From Desulfobacteraceae bacterium UBA5852 (GTDB lineage Bacteria; Desulfobacterota; Desulfobacteria; Desulfobacterales; UBA5852), in NCBI GenBank assembly GCA_002432195.1, contig DJGG01000197.1, positions 10,151 through 22,676 of the forward strand: a stretch of DNA of 12,526 nt, given 5' to 3'. Below are positions 6,964-12,526 of this stretch, piece after piece; the first letter of the stretch is position 1, and each line of letters begins with the position of its first letter. Made by a program: the position numbers and the translations under genes. The notes under the pieces are model-generated. The model did not search any database. It worked only from the letters and a program-made list of their open reading frames with translations, and had not been told where the DNA came from.

Positions 6964-7222
6964 CACCTCCTTTGCCGGACGTGTCACCCGCGGGCGGATA
7001 GGGGGCGGGTGACCGTTGCGCTAATAGGGTCTTGAGATGCCTCCGGTCGATCCCGGCCGGATCGATGCCGAGGCGCATGGCATCCAGGAAAAGCGCGTCC
7101 AGGTCGTCCTCCGGGGGTTCCGGCTGGGGATGGCGGCCTGGAGCGCTCCAGCCGGCGGCGGACATCTCGGCCAGGCGCAGGAGCCGGCCGGCGGCGGCTT
7201 TGAAGAATGTCTTGCGGTTCAT
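6914..7222 (-). CDS. Small protein with a degenerate Tat-like N-terminus
   Basis: The product has 102 residues and starts NRKTFFKAAAGRLLRLA, which resembles the twin-arginine consensus RRxFFK, but the first Arg is Asn and no long hydrophobic core follows. The middle (~37-70) is acidic then helical (DDLDALFLDAMRLGIDPAGID); the tail is rich in Pro, Gly and Ser and probably disordered. There are no cysteines or metal motifs. The gene begins 4 bases after the GntR stop codon with a modest purine-rich site (GGGACTGAGG) upstream, so it looks co-transcribed and perhaps translationally coupled to the regulator. It could be a small accessory or assembly factor for the membrane complex, with the Tat-like start as a vestigial or chaperone-recognised signal. 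That role is inference; the family is unknown. Confidence 0.6.
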   Translation of the reverse strand: MNRKTFFKAAAGRLLRLAEMSAAGWSAPGRHPQPEPPEDDLDALFLDAMRLGIDPAGIDRRHLKTLLAQRSPAPYPPAGDTSGKGGDAQPGADGFSSPQSGV

Positions 7223-7226
7223 GGCC

Positions 7227-7961
7227 TCAGTCCCTGGCGGCCGGGTTCTCCCGGATGGCGCGCTGGATGATGTCGGGCAGTTCGATGGCCTCGTAGCGGA
7301 TCAGCAGCTGGCAAACGCGGAGAATGTGCTGTTGGATCTGGGCGCAGGTCAGATCCGCGTTGCCGCTTTTGATGGTGGTGACGATGGACACATAGTCGGC
7401 AAAGACCGCCTCGCGCTCGGCGCGCTCGAAGCGTTCGAAGATCCGAAATAAAAACCGGCTGGTGGCCCCGAGTTGGCGGGCGGTCATCTCCAGCAGCGCG
7501 TTGCGGGTGCAGGCGGCGATGCGGTTGAGAAAGCCGCGGTGGGCGGCGTCCATCTCGTCGGGCTGGGCCGTGACGATGGCCCGTCCGATGCGCGTGAGGC
7601 AGCCTTCCAGGGCGTTGATGTCGGCGGCGGAGGCCTTGTCGGCTGCCAGGGCGCCGATGACCGGCTCCATGAGGTAGCGGGCCTCGAACAGGTGCTGCAG
7701 ATCATGGGTTTCGATCAGGAAACCGGGCGGAGGGAGGCAGTTCCCGGAGGCCTCGGGGGAAAGGACGTAACAGCCGCTGCCCGTGCGGACTTGAATCAGG
7801 CCCTGGGCTTCAAGCTGCCGCATGGCGCTTCGCAGGGTGTGCCGGCTGGTATGGAAGCTTGCCGCCAGCTCACGCTCGGAGGGGAGTCTATCCCCAGTTT
7901 TGAAAGCGGACTCCTCGACCATCTGACGAAGCATCGCGGTCACCCGGTGTTCTTTTTTCAA
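7227..7961 (-). CDS. GntR-family regulator, FadR/FCD subfamily
   Basis: With the TTG at 7961 the product has 244 residues. Residues 5-68 are the winged helix-turn-helix, with the GntR signature GDRLPSERELA (23-33) and the wing GSGCYVL (61-67). Residues ~88-222 form an all-helical FCD ligand domain (LFEARYLMEP, 91-100). FCD proteins usually bind a metal through Asp and three His. Here H141 and H212 are visible, but the expected His 22 residues before H212 is Tyr (Y190), so the site looks altered. I prefer the TTG start because a GGGGGG ribosome site precedes it and the ATG at 8006 (259 residues) has no such site and would place an operator inside the gene. It is first in the operon and is flanked by two FadR-type palindromes, indicating autoregulation. 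The inducer is unknown. Confidence 0.9.
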   Translation of the reverse strand: MKKEHRVTAMLRQMVEESAFKTGDRLPSERELAASFHTSRHTLRSAMRQLEAQGLIQVRTGSGCYVLSPEASGNCLPPPGFLIETHDLQHLFEARYLMEPVIGALAADKASAADINALEGCLTRIGRAIVTAQPDEMDAAHRGFLNRIAACTRNALLEMTARQLGATSRFLFRIFERFERAEREAVFADYVSIVTTIKSGNADLTCAQIQQHILRVCQLLIRYEAIELPDIIQRAIRENPAARD

Positions 7962-7984
7962 AGACCCCCCACGGAATGGGCTTA

Positions 7985-7999
7985 ATTGGTGGAACCAAA
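7985..7999. promoter_or_regulatory. Downstream GntR operator
   Basis: TTGGT-GGA-ACCAA (7986-7998) fits the TGGTnnnACCA half-site pattern of FadR-subfamily GntR proteins. It lies about 25 bp inside the expected transcript and just before the TTG start of the regulator gene, where bound protein would block elongating polymerase. A near-identical site lies 93 bp upstream, centre to centre. Confidence 0.75.
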
Positions 8000-8023
8000 A
8001 ACGCATAAATTGCGTTAAGAGCT

Positions 8024-8052
8024 ATGTCTCAAATTTTAAATTGGGTTGTCAA
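8024..8052 (-). promoter_or_regulatory. Probable sigma-70 promoter of the GntR-led operon
   Basis: A perfect -35 hexamer TTGACA (8052-8047, minus strand) is followed after 17 bases by AGACAT (8029-8024), a weak -10. An alternative -10, TAAAAT, lies in the spacer but lacks a matching -35. The surrounding ~90 bp are AT-rich in otherwise GC-rich DNA, and the promoter sits between the two operator palindromes. The -35 is convincing; the exact -10 and start point are not. Confidence 0.5.
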
Positions 8053-8076
8053 TCGAAAAATGCGGGTTAATCGTCT

Positions 8077-8093
8077 AATTGGTTGAACCAATT
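8077..8093. promoter_or_regulatory. Upstream GntR operator, perfect palindrome
   Basis: AATTGGTT-G-AACCAATT is a perfect inverted repeat of 8-bp arms around one base, containing TGGT-TGA-ACCA, the FadR-subfamily pattern. It lies about 25 bp upstream of the -35 hexamer. Together with the site at 7985-7999 it brackets the promoter; the two centres are 93 bp apart, close to nine helical turns, which would allow looping. Confidence 0.8.
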
Positions 8094-8143
8094 TGGCCGG
8101 GTGTTCGGGGACGGATAACTGCGGGAGTGGTCGAGGACGGCGT

Positions 8144-8191
8144 GGGAGGCCCAGGCCTCCCCTTGTGCCGTAAACGGTCGCCGGCAAGGGG
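8144..8191. repeat. Two adjacent hairpins downstream of the sensor gene
   Basis: The first is GGGAGGCC-CA-GGCCTCCC (8144-8161), perfect 8-bp arms. The second pairs CCCCTTG-T-GCCG (8159-8170) with CGGCAAGGGG (8182-8191): ten pairs, one bulged T, 11-base loop. They share bases 8159-8161, so only one can form fully at a time. They lie in the 286-bp gap after the PAS/GAF gene (minus strand) and before the GntR promoter. Neither is followed by a T-run, so termination would have to be Rho-dependent or structural. Confidence 0.4.
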
Positions 8192-8293
8192 GGCGGCAAG
8201 GTGGTGGGTGGCCTGAGGCCGGGGGTCAAATTCCGCGAAGGCCGCCCCGTGGCGCTGTGGGCCGGGGAGGGGAAGGGTGCCGGAAGGGCGGCC

Positions 8294-9616
8294 TCAGTGC
8301 TTGGGGCCGCGTTGCCGGGTCCGCCAGTTTTTCAGGCCGCGCAGAAACGCTTCGTAGTAGCATTCGTATTCCGGCAGGCGTTGGGCGGTGAAGTGGTTGC
8401 GCTGCGTGGAGCAGAGGATGAGCACGCTGCGCATGACCTTGCGCTCATAGAAGGCCTTGGCGAAATAGGAGCGGATGCCGTTGGGGATGAAAAGGGCCCA
8501 GTCGATGGCCTTGATGCTGGCAAAGGTGTCGTCGACGATGAGGTGCTCCAGTTTGAAGCGGTCGATATTCTCCGCAATGGTCCCTTCGTAGGCGTAGGTC
8601 TCTCCCGCGGGGATCGCCTTGAGGGGATTGCCGGCGGTGTAGACGATGACCTTGTTGCGCCTGGCGTGGATATCCGAGAAGATGACGGCATCGAAGCGGT
8701 CCGGGGCCACCTGATTTTCCATAAGGATCTCGAGCACTTTGGAGATATCCGCGACCTTGGCCACCTTGGACTTCAAGCGCGTCGCGGCCTTGCGCAAGGC
8801 GGGCGGCCCGCGCTCGCCTCCCGACGGGTGGGGGAATCCCTCCTGGGCCGCATCCCCTTCCATGGCCACGTCGTGGATGGTCGCCCGCAAGACCTGCCGG
8901 CTGCTGAAGAAAAACAGGCGCAAGTGCAAATTCCCCGAAAAGATCGACCGGTCCTTGCGTTTGAAAAGCATCCGGCCGCCCCACTTTTTATCGGTCAGCA
9001 GCTCCTCGAAGACCCGCTGGATGGGGCCCTCGGCGCTCTCGTGGTAGAGGCCGGAAAACTTCCGCCGGAGCATCTCCTCCGGCTTGTAGCCGAATATCTC
9101 CCGGGCGGCCGCATTGTGCGCCAGGACCACTTTGGTGCGCGGATCCAGGAGCAGGGCGGGCACATCCAGCAGCTCGATCATGGCCTCGGTTTCACCGGCG
9201 GTGGTGGTGATGGACTGGACGACGCCCGCCGTTTGCGTGACATCCAGCATATACCCCACGTAGTAGCGCGGGTTTTTAGGGTCCAGCACACCGGTCAGCT
9301 TGATCCATATGACCTCCTCTGCTTCCCCGCGCAGGCGGAAAACGGTGGCGGCCGTCTCCCCGTTCTGGACCGCCTGCATGAAGCTTTCCACCAGGTAAAG
9401 GTCTTCCTGGAAAACGTGGCGTACCCGGAAGTCCCGGTTTTGGAGCAGAAGGCCCGCGTTGGAATCGAGGGGCTCGATGCGATAGTTGTTGAGATATTCG
9501 ATCCGGTTTTTCACCCGCTCCACCCGCCACAGCAGGGCGGGAAAGGCGTTGACGAAATTGTGGAGCTCCTCATAGGTCAAGTGGCCGCTGGGGATGTTTT
9601 CCATTTCCGCTTTCAT
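8294..9616 (-). CDS. PAS-PAS-GAF sensory protein without an output domain
   Basis: The product has 440 residues, with no signal peptide or membrane span, so a cytoplasmic sensor. Residues ~17-128 look like a divergent PAS/PAC unit (FPALLWRVERV, then WIKLTGVLDP and YYVGYMLDVT). Residues ~145-252 are a clearer PAS domain (LLDVPALLLDP, AAAREIFGYKPEEML). After a basic linker (~270-285), residues ~290-425 have a GAF-like pattern (RFDAVIFSD, GTIAENI, FIPNGIRSYFAKAFY). There is no histidine kinase, GGDEF, EAL, HTH or methyl-accepting region; the protein ends in a basic tail. I chose the ATG at 9616 because upstream in-frame sequence runs into the repeat-rich gap; its ribosome site is weak (GAAAG), and the ATG at 9604 is an alternative. 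It may act through a partner protein. Domain calls are from fold-level pattern reading. Confidence 0.82.
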   Translation of the reverse strand: MKAEMENIPSGHLTYEELHNFVNAFPALLWRVERVKNRIEYLNNYRIEPLDSNAGLLLQNRDFRVRHVFQEDLYLVESFMQAVQNGETAATVFRLRGEAEEVIWIKLTGVLDPKNPRYYVGYMLDVTQTAGVVQSITTTAGETEAMIELLDVPALLLDPRTKVVLAHNAAAREIFGYKPEEMLRRKFSGLYHESAEGPIQRVFEELLTDKKWGGRMLFKRKDRSIFSGNLHLRLFFFSSRQVLRATIHDVAMEGDAAQEGFPHPSGGERGPPALRKAATRLKSKVAKVADISKVLEILMENQVAPDRFDAVIFSDIHARRNKVIVYTAGNPLKAIPAGETYAYEGTIAENIDRFKLEHLIVDDTFASIKAIDWALFIPNGIRSYFAKAFYERKVMRSVLILCSTQRNHFTAQRLPEYECYYEAFLRGLKNWRTRQRGPKH

Positions 9617-9675
9617 GGGCGCGCTTTCGGTATGGCAGGCTGTCGGGTGGTGGCGGTCATCGCAGGTGACCGAGG

Positions 9676-9706
9676 TTTGATAGATCAAAGCGCGGAGGGC
9701 TGTCAA
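9676..9706 (-). promoter_or_regulatory. Probable promoter of the PAS-GAF gene with overlapping palindrome
   Basis: On the minus strand TTGACA (9706-9701) is followed after 18 bases by TATCAA (9682-9677), a fair -10. That would give a leader of roughly 55 bases. The -10 lies inside TTTGAT-AG-ATCAAA (9676-9689), a perfect inverted repeat, which could be a repressor site. The half-site TTGAT/ATCAA resembles FNR, but the 2-base spacer is too short for that family (normally 4). Confidence 0.5.
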
Positions 9707-9747
9707 CCGCGCCCTGGAGGCCCCCGCGCGATTTGGGGTGCTGAGAC

Positions 9748-9780
9748 CCGGCGGGCGGATTGGAGCGCTGTTTATCCGCA
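9748..9780. repeat. Direct repeat copy 1 (33 bp)
   Basis: It begins CCGGCGGGCGGATTGG and ends GTTTATCCGCA. It matches 9894-9926 at 31 of 33 positions, 146 bp away. Its last 11 bases (9770-9780) also pair with TGCGGAGAAAC (9795-9805) to form a hairpin with one mismatch and a 14-base loop. Confidence 0.85.
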
Positions 9781-9839
9781 AGCGTATGGCAGACTGCGGA
9801 GAAACAAGCCGCAAGCCGCCGGGCAAGGCGCGGCAGGAT

Positions 9840-9880
9840 GCGAAAAGCGGAGCAACCTCAAGGGTTGTGAGCATTTTCGC
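9840..9880. repeat. Nested palindromic core between the direct repeats
   Basis: An outer pair GCGAAAA (9840-9846) / TTTTCGC (9874-9880) encloses an inner pair CAACC (9853-9857) / GGTTG (9863-9867) around loop TCAAG. The bases between the pairs carry a short direct repeat GAGCA. This layout, flanked by direct repeats, suggests a dispersed intergenic palindromic element; only one copy is in the window, so dispersal is inferred. Confidence 0.5.
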
Positions 9881-9893
9881 GAGGGGCGCAACG

Positions 9894-9926
9894 CCGGCGG
9901 GCGGATTGGGGCGCCGTTTATCCGCA
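9894..9926. repeat. Direct repeat copy 2 (33 bp), overlapping the aminotransferase stop
   Basis: It is the second copy of the 9748-9780 repeat with two mismatches (A/G and T/C). It contains the TAA stop codon of the class III aminotransferase (9918-9920, minus strand) and its last two codons. The stretch 9916-9933 is also an inverted copy of 9788-9805 with one mismatch in 18 bases. Confidence 0.85.
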
Positions 9927-11267
9927 GTCTGCCGGGCATTCCCGCTCCACCTGGGTGAGCGTCTCGTCCAAAATCCCCACCAGGGTATCGACCTCCGTCT
10001 CCGAGATGACCAGGGGCGGGGCGACAAGGGCCAGGTCGCCGGCGCGGCCGTGGTCGCAACCCCCGGAAGGCAGCAGCAGGAGGCCATTCACCCGCGCCTG
10101 GGCGTAAACCCGCCGATGGTACTGGAGCCGGGGATCGAAGGGCGTCCGGCGGGCCTGGTCGGCCACGAACTCCAGCCCCCACATCATGCCCCGGCCGCGG
10201 ACGTCCCCCACCGAGGGGTGGGCGCGCAGGGTCTCCAGGCGCCGTCCCAGCCGGGCGCCGGTTTCCGCCGCGCGGGCGAGCAGGTCGTGCGCCTGGAAAA
10301 AATCGAGGATCGCGCCCCCGGCGGCCATGCCCACGGGATGGCCGGAATAGGACTGCCCCGCGGCGAACCCCCCGCGGCCGGCGCCGATGGTCTCGGCGAC
10401 GGCGGTGCTCACCAGGGCTCCGGCCAGAGGGTAGTAGCCGCCGCCCACCCCCTTGCCGAAAACGATGATGTCCGGCCGGCCGGGGAAATGGTCGCTGGCG
10501 AAGAAGCGGCCTCCCGTGCGGCCCGCGCCGGTCATGACCTCCTCGGCGATGAAGAGCACCCCGTGGCGGTCGCAGATCCGGCGCACCGCGGCGAAGTATT
10601 CCGCCGGGGGCGCGGCGGCCCCCAGGGCCGCCCCCACCACGGGCTCGGCGATGAAGGCCGCCACCGTTGCGGGGCCCTCGGCGATCACGGCCGCTTCCAG
10701 GGCCTGGGCGCACTCCAGGGCGCAGGTCTCCGGCCGGCGGGCAAACCAGCAACGGTAGCAATAGGCCGGTGCGATGTGGCACCCGCCGGAGAGGTAGGGG
10801 CGGTAGTCCTCCTGGCGGGAGGGCATGCCCGACCAGCTCAGGGCGCCCAGGGTGACGCCGTGGTAGCTCTGGTGGCGGGAGATGACCTTGAAGCGGCCCG
10901 GTTCGCCGGCGGCCAGGTGGCGCACGCGGGCGAGCTTGACCGCCGCTTCCACGGCCTCGGAGCCCGAGTTGGTGAAGTAGGCGGCCCCCATGGGTGCCGC
11001 CGTCAGGGCGCAGTAGCGCGCGGCCAGGGATTCGGCCGCGGGGCTGGAGAAGTGGTAGCGGTAGACATAGGACAGTTCGGCGGCCTGGGCGGCCATGGCC
11101 CGGGCGATGGCCGCCTGGCCGTGGCCGATATTGGCCACCAGCGCCCCGCTGCAGCCGTCGATGTGGGCGCGGCCGGCCTGGTCGTAGAGATGGATGCCCG
11201 CGCCCCTGAAAGCCTGGGGAAAGGGCTGCGGGAAGTCGGTGTTGAGCAGATGCCGTGGAGGGGTCAT
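9918..11267 (-). CDS. Class III PLP-dependent aminotransferase
   Basis: The product has 449 residues and moves an amino group from an amine or omega-amino acid to a keto acid, in the cytoplasm. Visible family features are the PLP-phosphate motif TNSGSEAVEAAVKLAR (99-114), SYHG (134-137), the region AEEVMTGAGRTG (241-252) and the Schiff-base lysine K272 in VFGKGVGGG. A Cys-rich insertion AYCYRCWF (168-175) with further Cys at 182 and 186 is a subgroup trait. The pyridine-binding residue, normally Asp in xDEV, is Glu here (E242; GAG in place of GAC or GAT). The start at 11267 has GGAAAGG upstream, and its ATG overlaps the TGA of the regulator gene (ATGA), so the two are coupled. The C-terminus lies in a repeat. 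The substrate cannot be assigned. Confidence 0.93.
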   Translation of the reverse strand: MTPPRHLLNTDFPQPFPQAFRGAGIHLYDQAGRAHIDGCSGALVANIGHGQAAIARAMAAQAAELSYVYRYHFSSPAAESLAARYCALTAAPMGAAYFTNSGSEAVEAAVKLARVRHLAAGEPGRFKVISRHQSYHGVTLGALSWSGMPSRQEDYRPYLSGGCHIAPAYCYRCWFARRPETCALECAQALEAAVIAEGPATVAAFIAEPVVGAALGAAAPPAEYFAAVRRICDRHGVLFIAEEVMTGAGRTGGRFFASDHFPGRPDIIVFGKGVGGGYYPLAGALVSTAVAETIGAGRGGFAAGQSYSGHPVGMAAGGAILDFFQAHDLLARAAETGARLGRRLETLRAHPSVGDVRGRGMMWGLEFVADQARRTPFDPRLQYHRRVYAQARVNGLLLLPSGGCDHGRAGDLALVAPPLVISETEVDTLVGILDETLTQVERECPADCG

Positions 11268-12526
11268 GGGTGCGTGCCTTTCCGGGGGTCGGCGCCCGTC
11301 CGCCGGACCCCCCGTGACGAGTAGAAGCGTGCCAACCCGCGGCCCAGGCGCCGCACGCCCTCGGCGATGGCGGCCTCGTCCAGGTGGGCGATGGACAGGC
11401 GCAGGGCGGGGGCCGCGCCGGAGCCGCAGAAGTGGGCCCGGCCCGGCAGGACCGCCACGCCGTGCCGGAGGAGATGGGCGGCGAGGGCTTCCTCGTCCCG
11501 CAGGCGCCCGGCCAGTTGCAGCCAGATGGTGTAGCCGCCGGCGGGCGGGTGCCAGCGGCAGAAGGCGGGATCCACCTGCGCCTGGAGGGCCTGGAGGGCG
11601 GTCTGCATACGCCGCCGGTAGACCTGGTGCATGCGGCGCACGTGGCGTTCGTAGTGCCCGGCGCGGCAGAAGCGGTCCAGGGCCGCCTGGTCCAGCGGGT
11701 TGCCGCCGAGGAGCATGGCGCGCTGGAGAGGCGCCAGGCGCGCGATGCAGTCGCGGTGGGCGGCGATCCAGCCCACGCGCAGGCCGGGGAAGAGGATCTT
11801 GGAGAAGGTGCCCAGGTAGATCACCACCCCGCCGTGGTCCATGGACTTGATGGGCAGCACGGACTTGCCGAAGTACTTCATTTCCTCTTCGAAGCCGTCC
11901 TCCATCAGGGGCAGGCCATGCTCCTCGCAGATGCCCAGAAGGCGTTCGCGGTGGGACTGGTCGGTGGTGACGCCCGTGGGGTTGTGGAAGTTGGGGATGG
12001 TGTAGACCGCCGCCAGCGGCTCCCGCGCGGCCAGCGTCTCCAGGGCCGCCAGGTCCATGCCCGCCGGCGTCATGGGTACGGGGTGCGCCCGGAGGCGGTG
12101 GAGGCGCAGGGCGTCCAAGACCCGGGGGTAGGTGGGCGCTTCCACGGCCACGGCCTCTCCGGGGCCGGCCAGGAACCGCAGGAGCAGGTCGATGGCCCCC
12201 TGGGCCCCGGCGGTGATCAGGATCTCCGCGGGGCTGACCGTCAGGCTGTGGGTGCGCAGGCGGGCGGCGATGGTTTCCCGCAGGGGGCCGTAACCCCGGG
12301 GATCCCCGTATTGGAGCAGCTCGGCCCCCTGGGTGGCCAGCGCGGCCTGGAGGCATTGGCGGAAGGCCGTCACGGGCAGCAGGCGGGGATCCGGGGAGAG
12401 GGGCATGAAGTCGATCACCCCGGCGGCAGCGGCCCGCCGCCGGCGGGTCTCGTCCCGCCGCCAGGCGGCCTGGAGGCGGGGGCCCCCGACGGCCGGACGG
12501 CCGGCCCAGTCGATGCGGCTCCGGCC
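11264..12526 (-). CDS. MocR-type regulator with aminotransferase domain, 5' end outside the window
   Basis: The frame is open to the window edge. The visible part is an Arg/Ala-rich linker (about 35 codons) followed by a fold-type-I aminotransferase domain of 384 residues counted from the GTG at 12418. Features are YGDPRGYGPLRE, TAGAQGAIDLLLRF, PNFHNPTG, EDGFEEEMKYFG and the Schiff-base lysine in YLGTFSKILFPGLRVGW. The start of the domain (VIDFMPLSPDPRLLP) and the basic linker before it are typical of MocR/GabR regulators, whose DNA-binding winged helix would lie upstream of 12526. The usual EDDYDSE reads EDGFEEE, replacing a Tyr that contacts PLP in GabR with Phe. It overlaps the aminotransferase gene by 4 bp and probably controls it with PLP and an amine as effectors. 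If the linker is not translated, a stand-alone aminotransferase starting at 12418 is the alternative. Confidence 0.85.
   Translation of the reverse strand, partial: GRSRIDWAGRPAVGGPRLQAAWRRDETRRRRAAAAGVIDFMPLSPDPRLLPVTAFRQCLQAALATQGAELLQYGDPRGYGPLRETIAARLRTHSLTVSPAEILITAGAQGAIDLLLRFLAGPGEAVAVEAPTYPRVLDALRLHRLRAHPVPMTPAGMDLAALETLAAREPLAAVYTIPNFHNPTGVTTDQSHRERLLGICEEHGLPLMEDGFEEEMKYFGKSVLPIKSMDHGGVVIYLGTFSKILFPGLRVGWIAAHRDCIARLAPLQRAMLLGGNPLDQAALDRFCRAGHYERHVRRMHQVYRRRMQTALQALQAQVDPAFCRWHPPAGGYTIWLQLAGRLRDEEALAAHLLRHGVAVLPGRAHFCGSGAAPALRLSIAHLDEAAIAEGVRRLGRGLARFYSSRGVRRTGADPRKGTHP

Larger units (their letters stand above)
9617..9917. other. Repeat-rich intergenic region
   Basis: This 301-bp gap between the aminotransferase stop and the sensor start contains a likely sensor promoter with palindrome (9676-9706), two 33-bp direct repeats (the second running into the aminotransferase coding end), a hairpin (9770-9805) and a nested hairpin core (9840-9880). 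Its open frames are continuations of neighbouring frames without family features. I see no gene here. Confidence 0.6.

Noticed and set aside
9677..9688. FNR-type site TTGAT..ATCAA
   Set aside because: The half-sites are separated by 2 bases; FNR/CRP-type sites need 4 or more.
9748..9926. CRISPR array
   Set aside because: There are only two repeat copies, 146 bp apart, with no regular spacers and no cas genes.
9617..10087. N-terminal extension of the PAS-GAF frame to 10087
   Set aside because: The extra ~157 residues cross the repeat region and the aminotransferase in another frame, have an Arg/Pro-rich shadow composition, and a promoter and ATG at 9616 explain the gene better.
11268..12356. 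Extension of the aminotransferase frame to 12356 (812 residues)
   Set aside because: The added part is Pro/Arg/Gly-rich shadow sequence opposite the regulator's real frame; the ATG at 11267 has a ribosome site and starts a full-length family member.

Overview
The window is GC-rich DNA from a bacterium, with dense genes, good Shine-Dalgarno sequences and one AT-rich regulatory gap. Its mix of a Tat-exported COG1237-type metallo-hydrolase, a CobW-type GTPase, a PAS/GAF sensor and a palindromic intergenic repeat suggests a Desulfobacterota (former Deltaproteobacteria) anaerobe. That placement is inference; no rRNA or marker gene is present. No tRNA, rRNA, insertion sequence or CRISPR array was seen.

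Layout: (1) positions 1-275 are non-coding and hold a long imperfect hairpin that overlaps a four-tract G-quadruplex motif. (2) An Asp/Glu racemase (276-1004, +) has the Thr/Cys active-site pair described for E. coli YgeA. (3) A convergent minus-strand run from about 8093 down to 1112 looks like one operon. In transcription order it holds a FadR-type GntR regulator, a small Tat-like protein, an optional 46-aa ORF, a histidine- and tryptophan-rich protein with about 11 membrane spans, a Tat-exported metallo-beta-lactamase-fold protein, a membrane-anchored single-domain protein, a secreted protein carrying two copies of the same domain, and a CobW-like GTPase with an unidentified ~310-residue N-terminal domain. 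Two TTGGT-N3-ACCAA palindromes flank the likely promoter. (4) A PAS-PAS-GAF protein without an output domain (8294-9616, -) has its own promoter with a palindrome across the -10. (5) A repeat-rich gap (9617-9917) follows. (6) A class III aminotransferase overlaps by 4 bp the end of a MocR-type regulator that runs off the window.

The operon in (3) is the main candidate for an undescribed system. Its products form an envelope-facing set: an integral membrane protein, an exported metal-dependent hydrolase, three copies of a novel exported domain and a probable metal-delivery GTPase, under a small-molecule-responsive repressor. A reasonable inference is metal-dependent chemistry in the periplasm on a compound sensed by the GntR protein. 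The substrate cannot be read from sequence. The MocR/aminotransferase pair looks like a separate PLP-dependent amine or amino-acid module.
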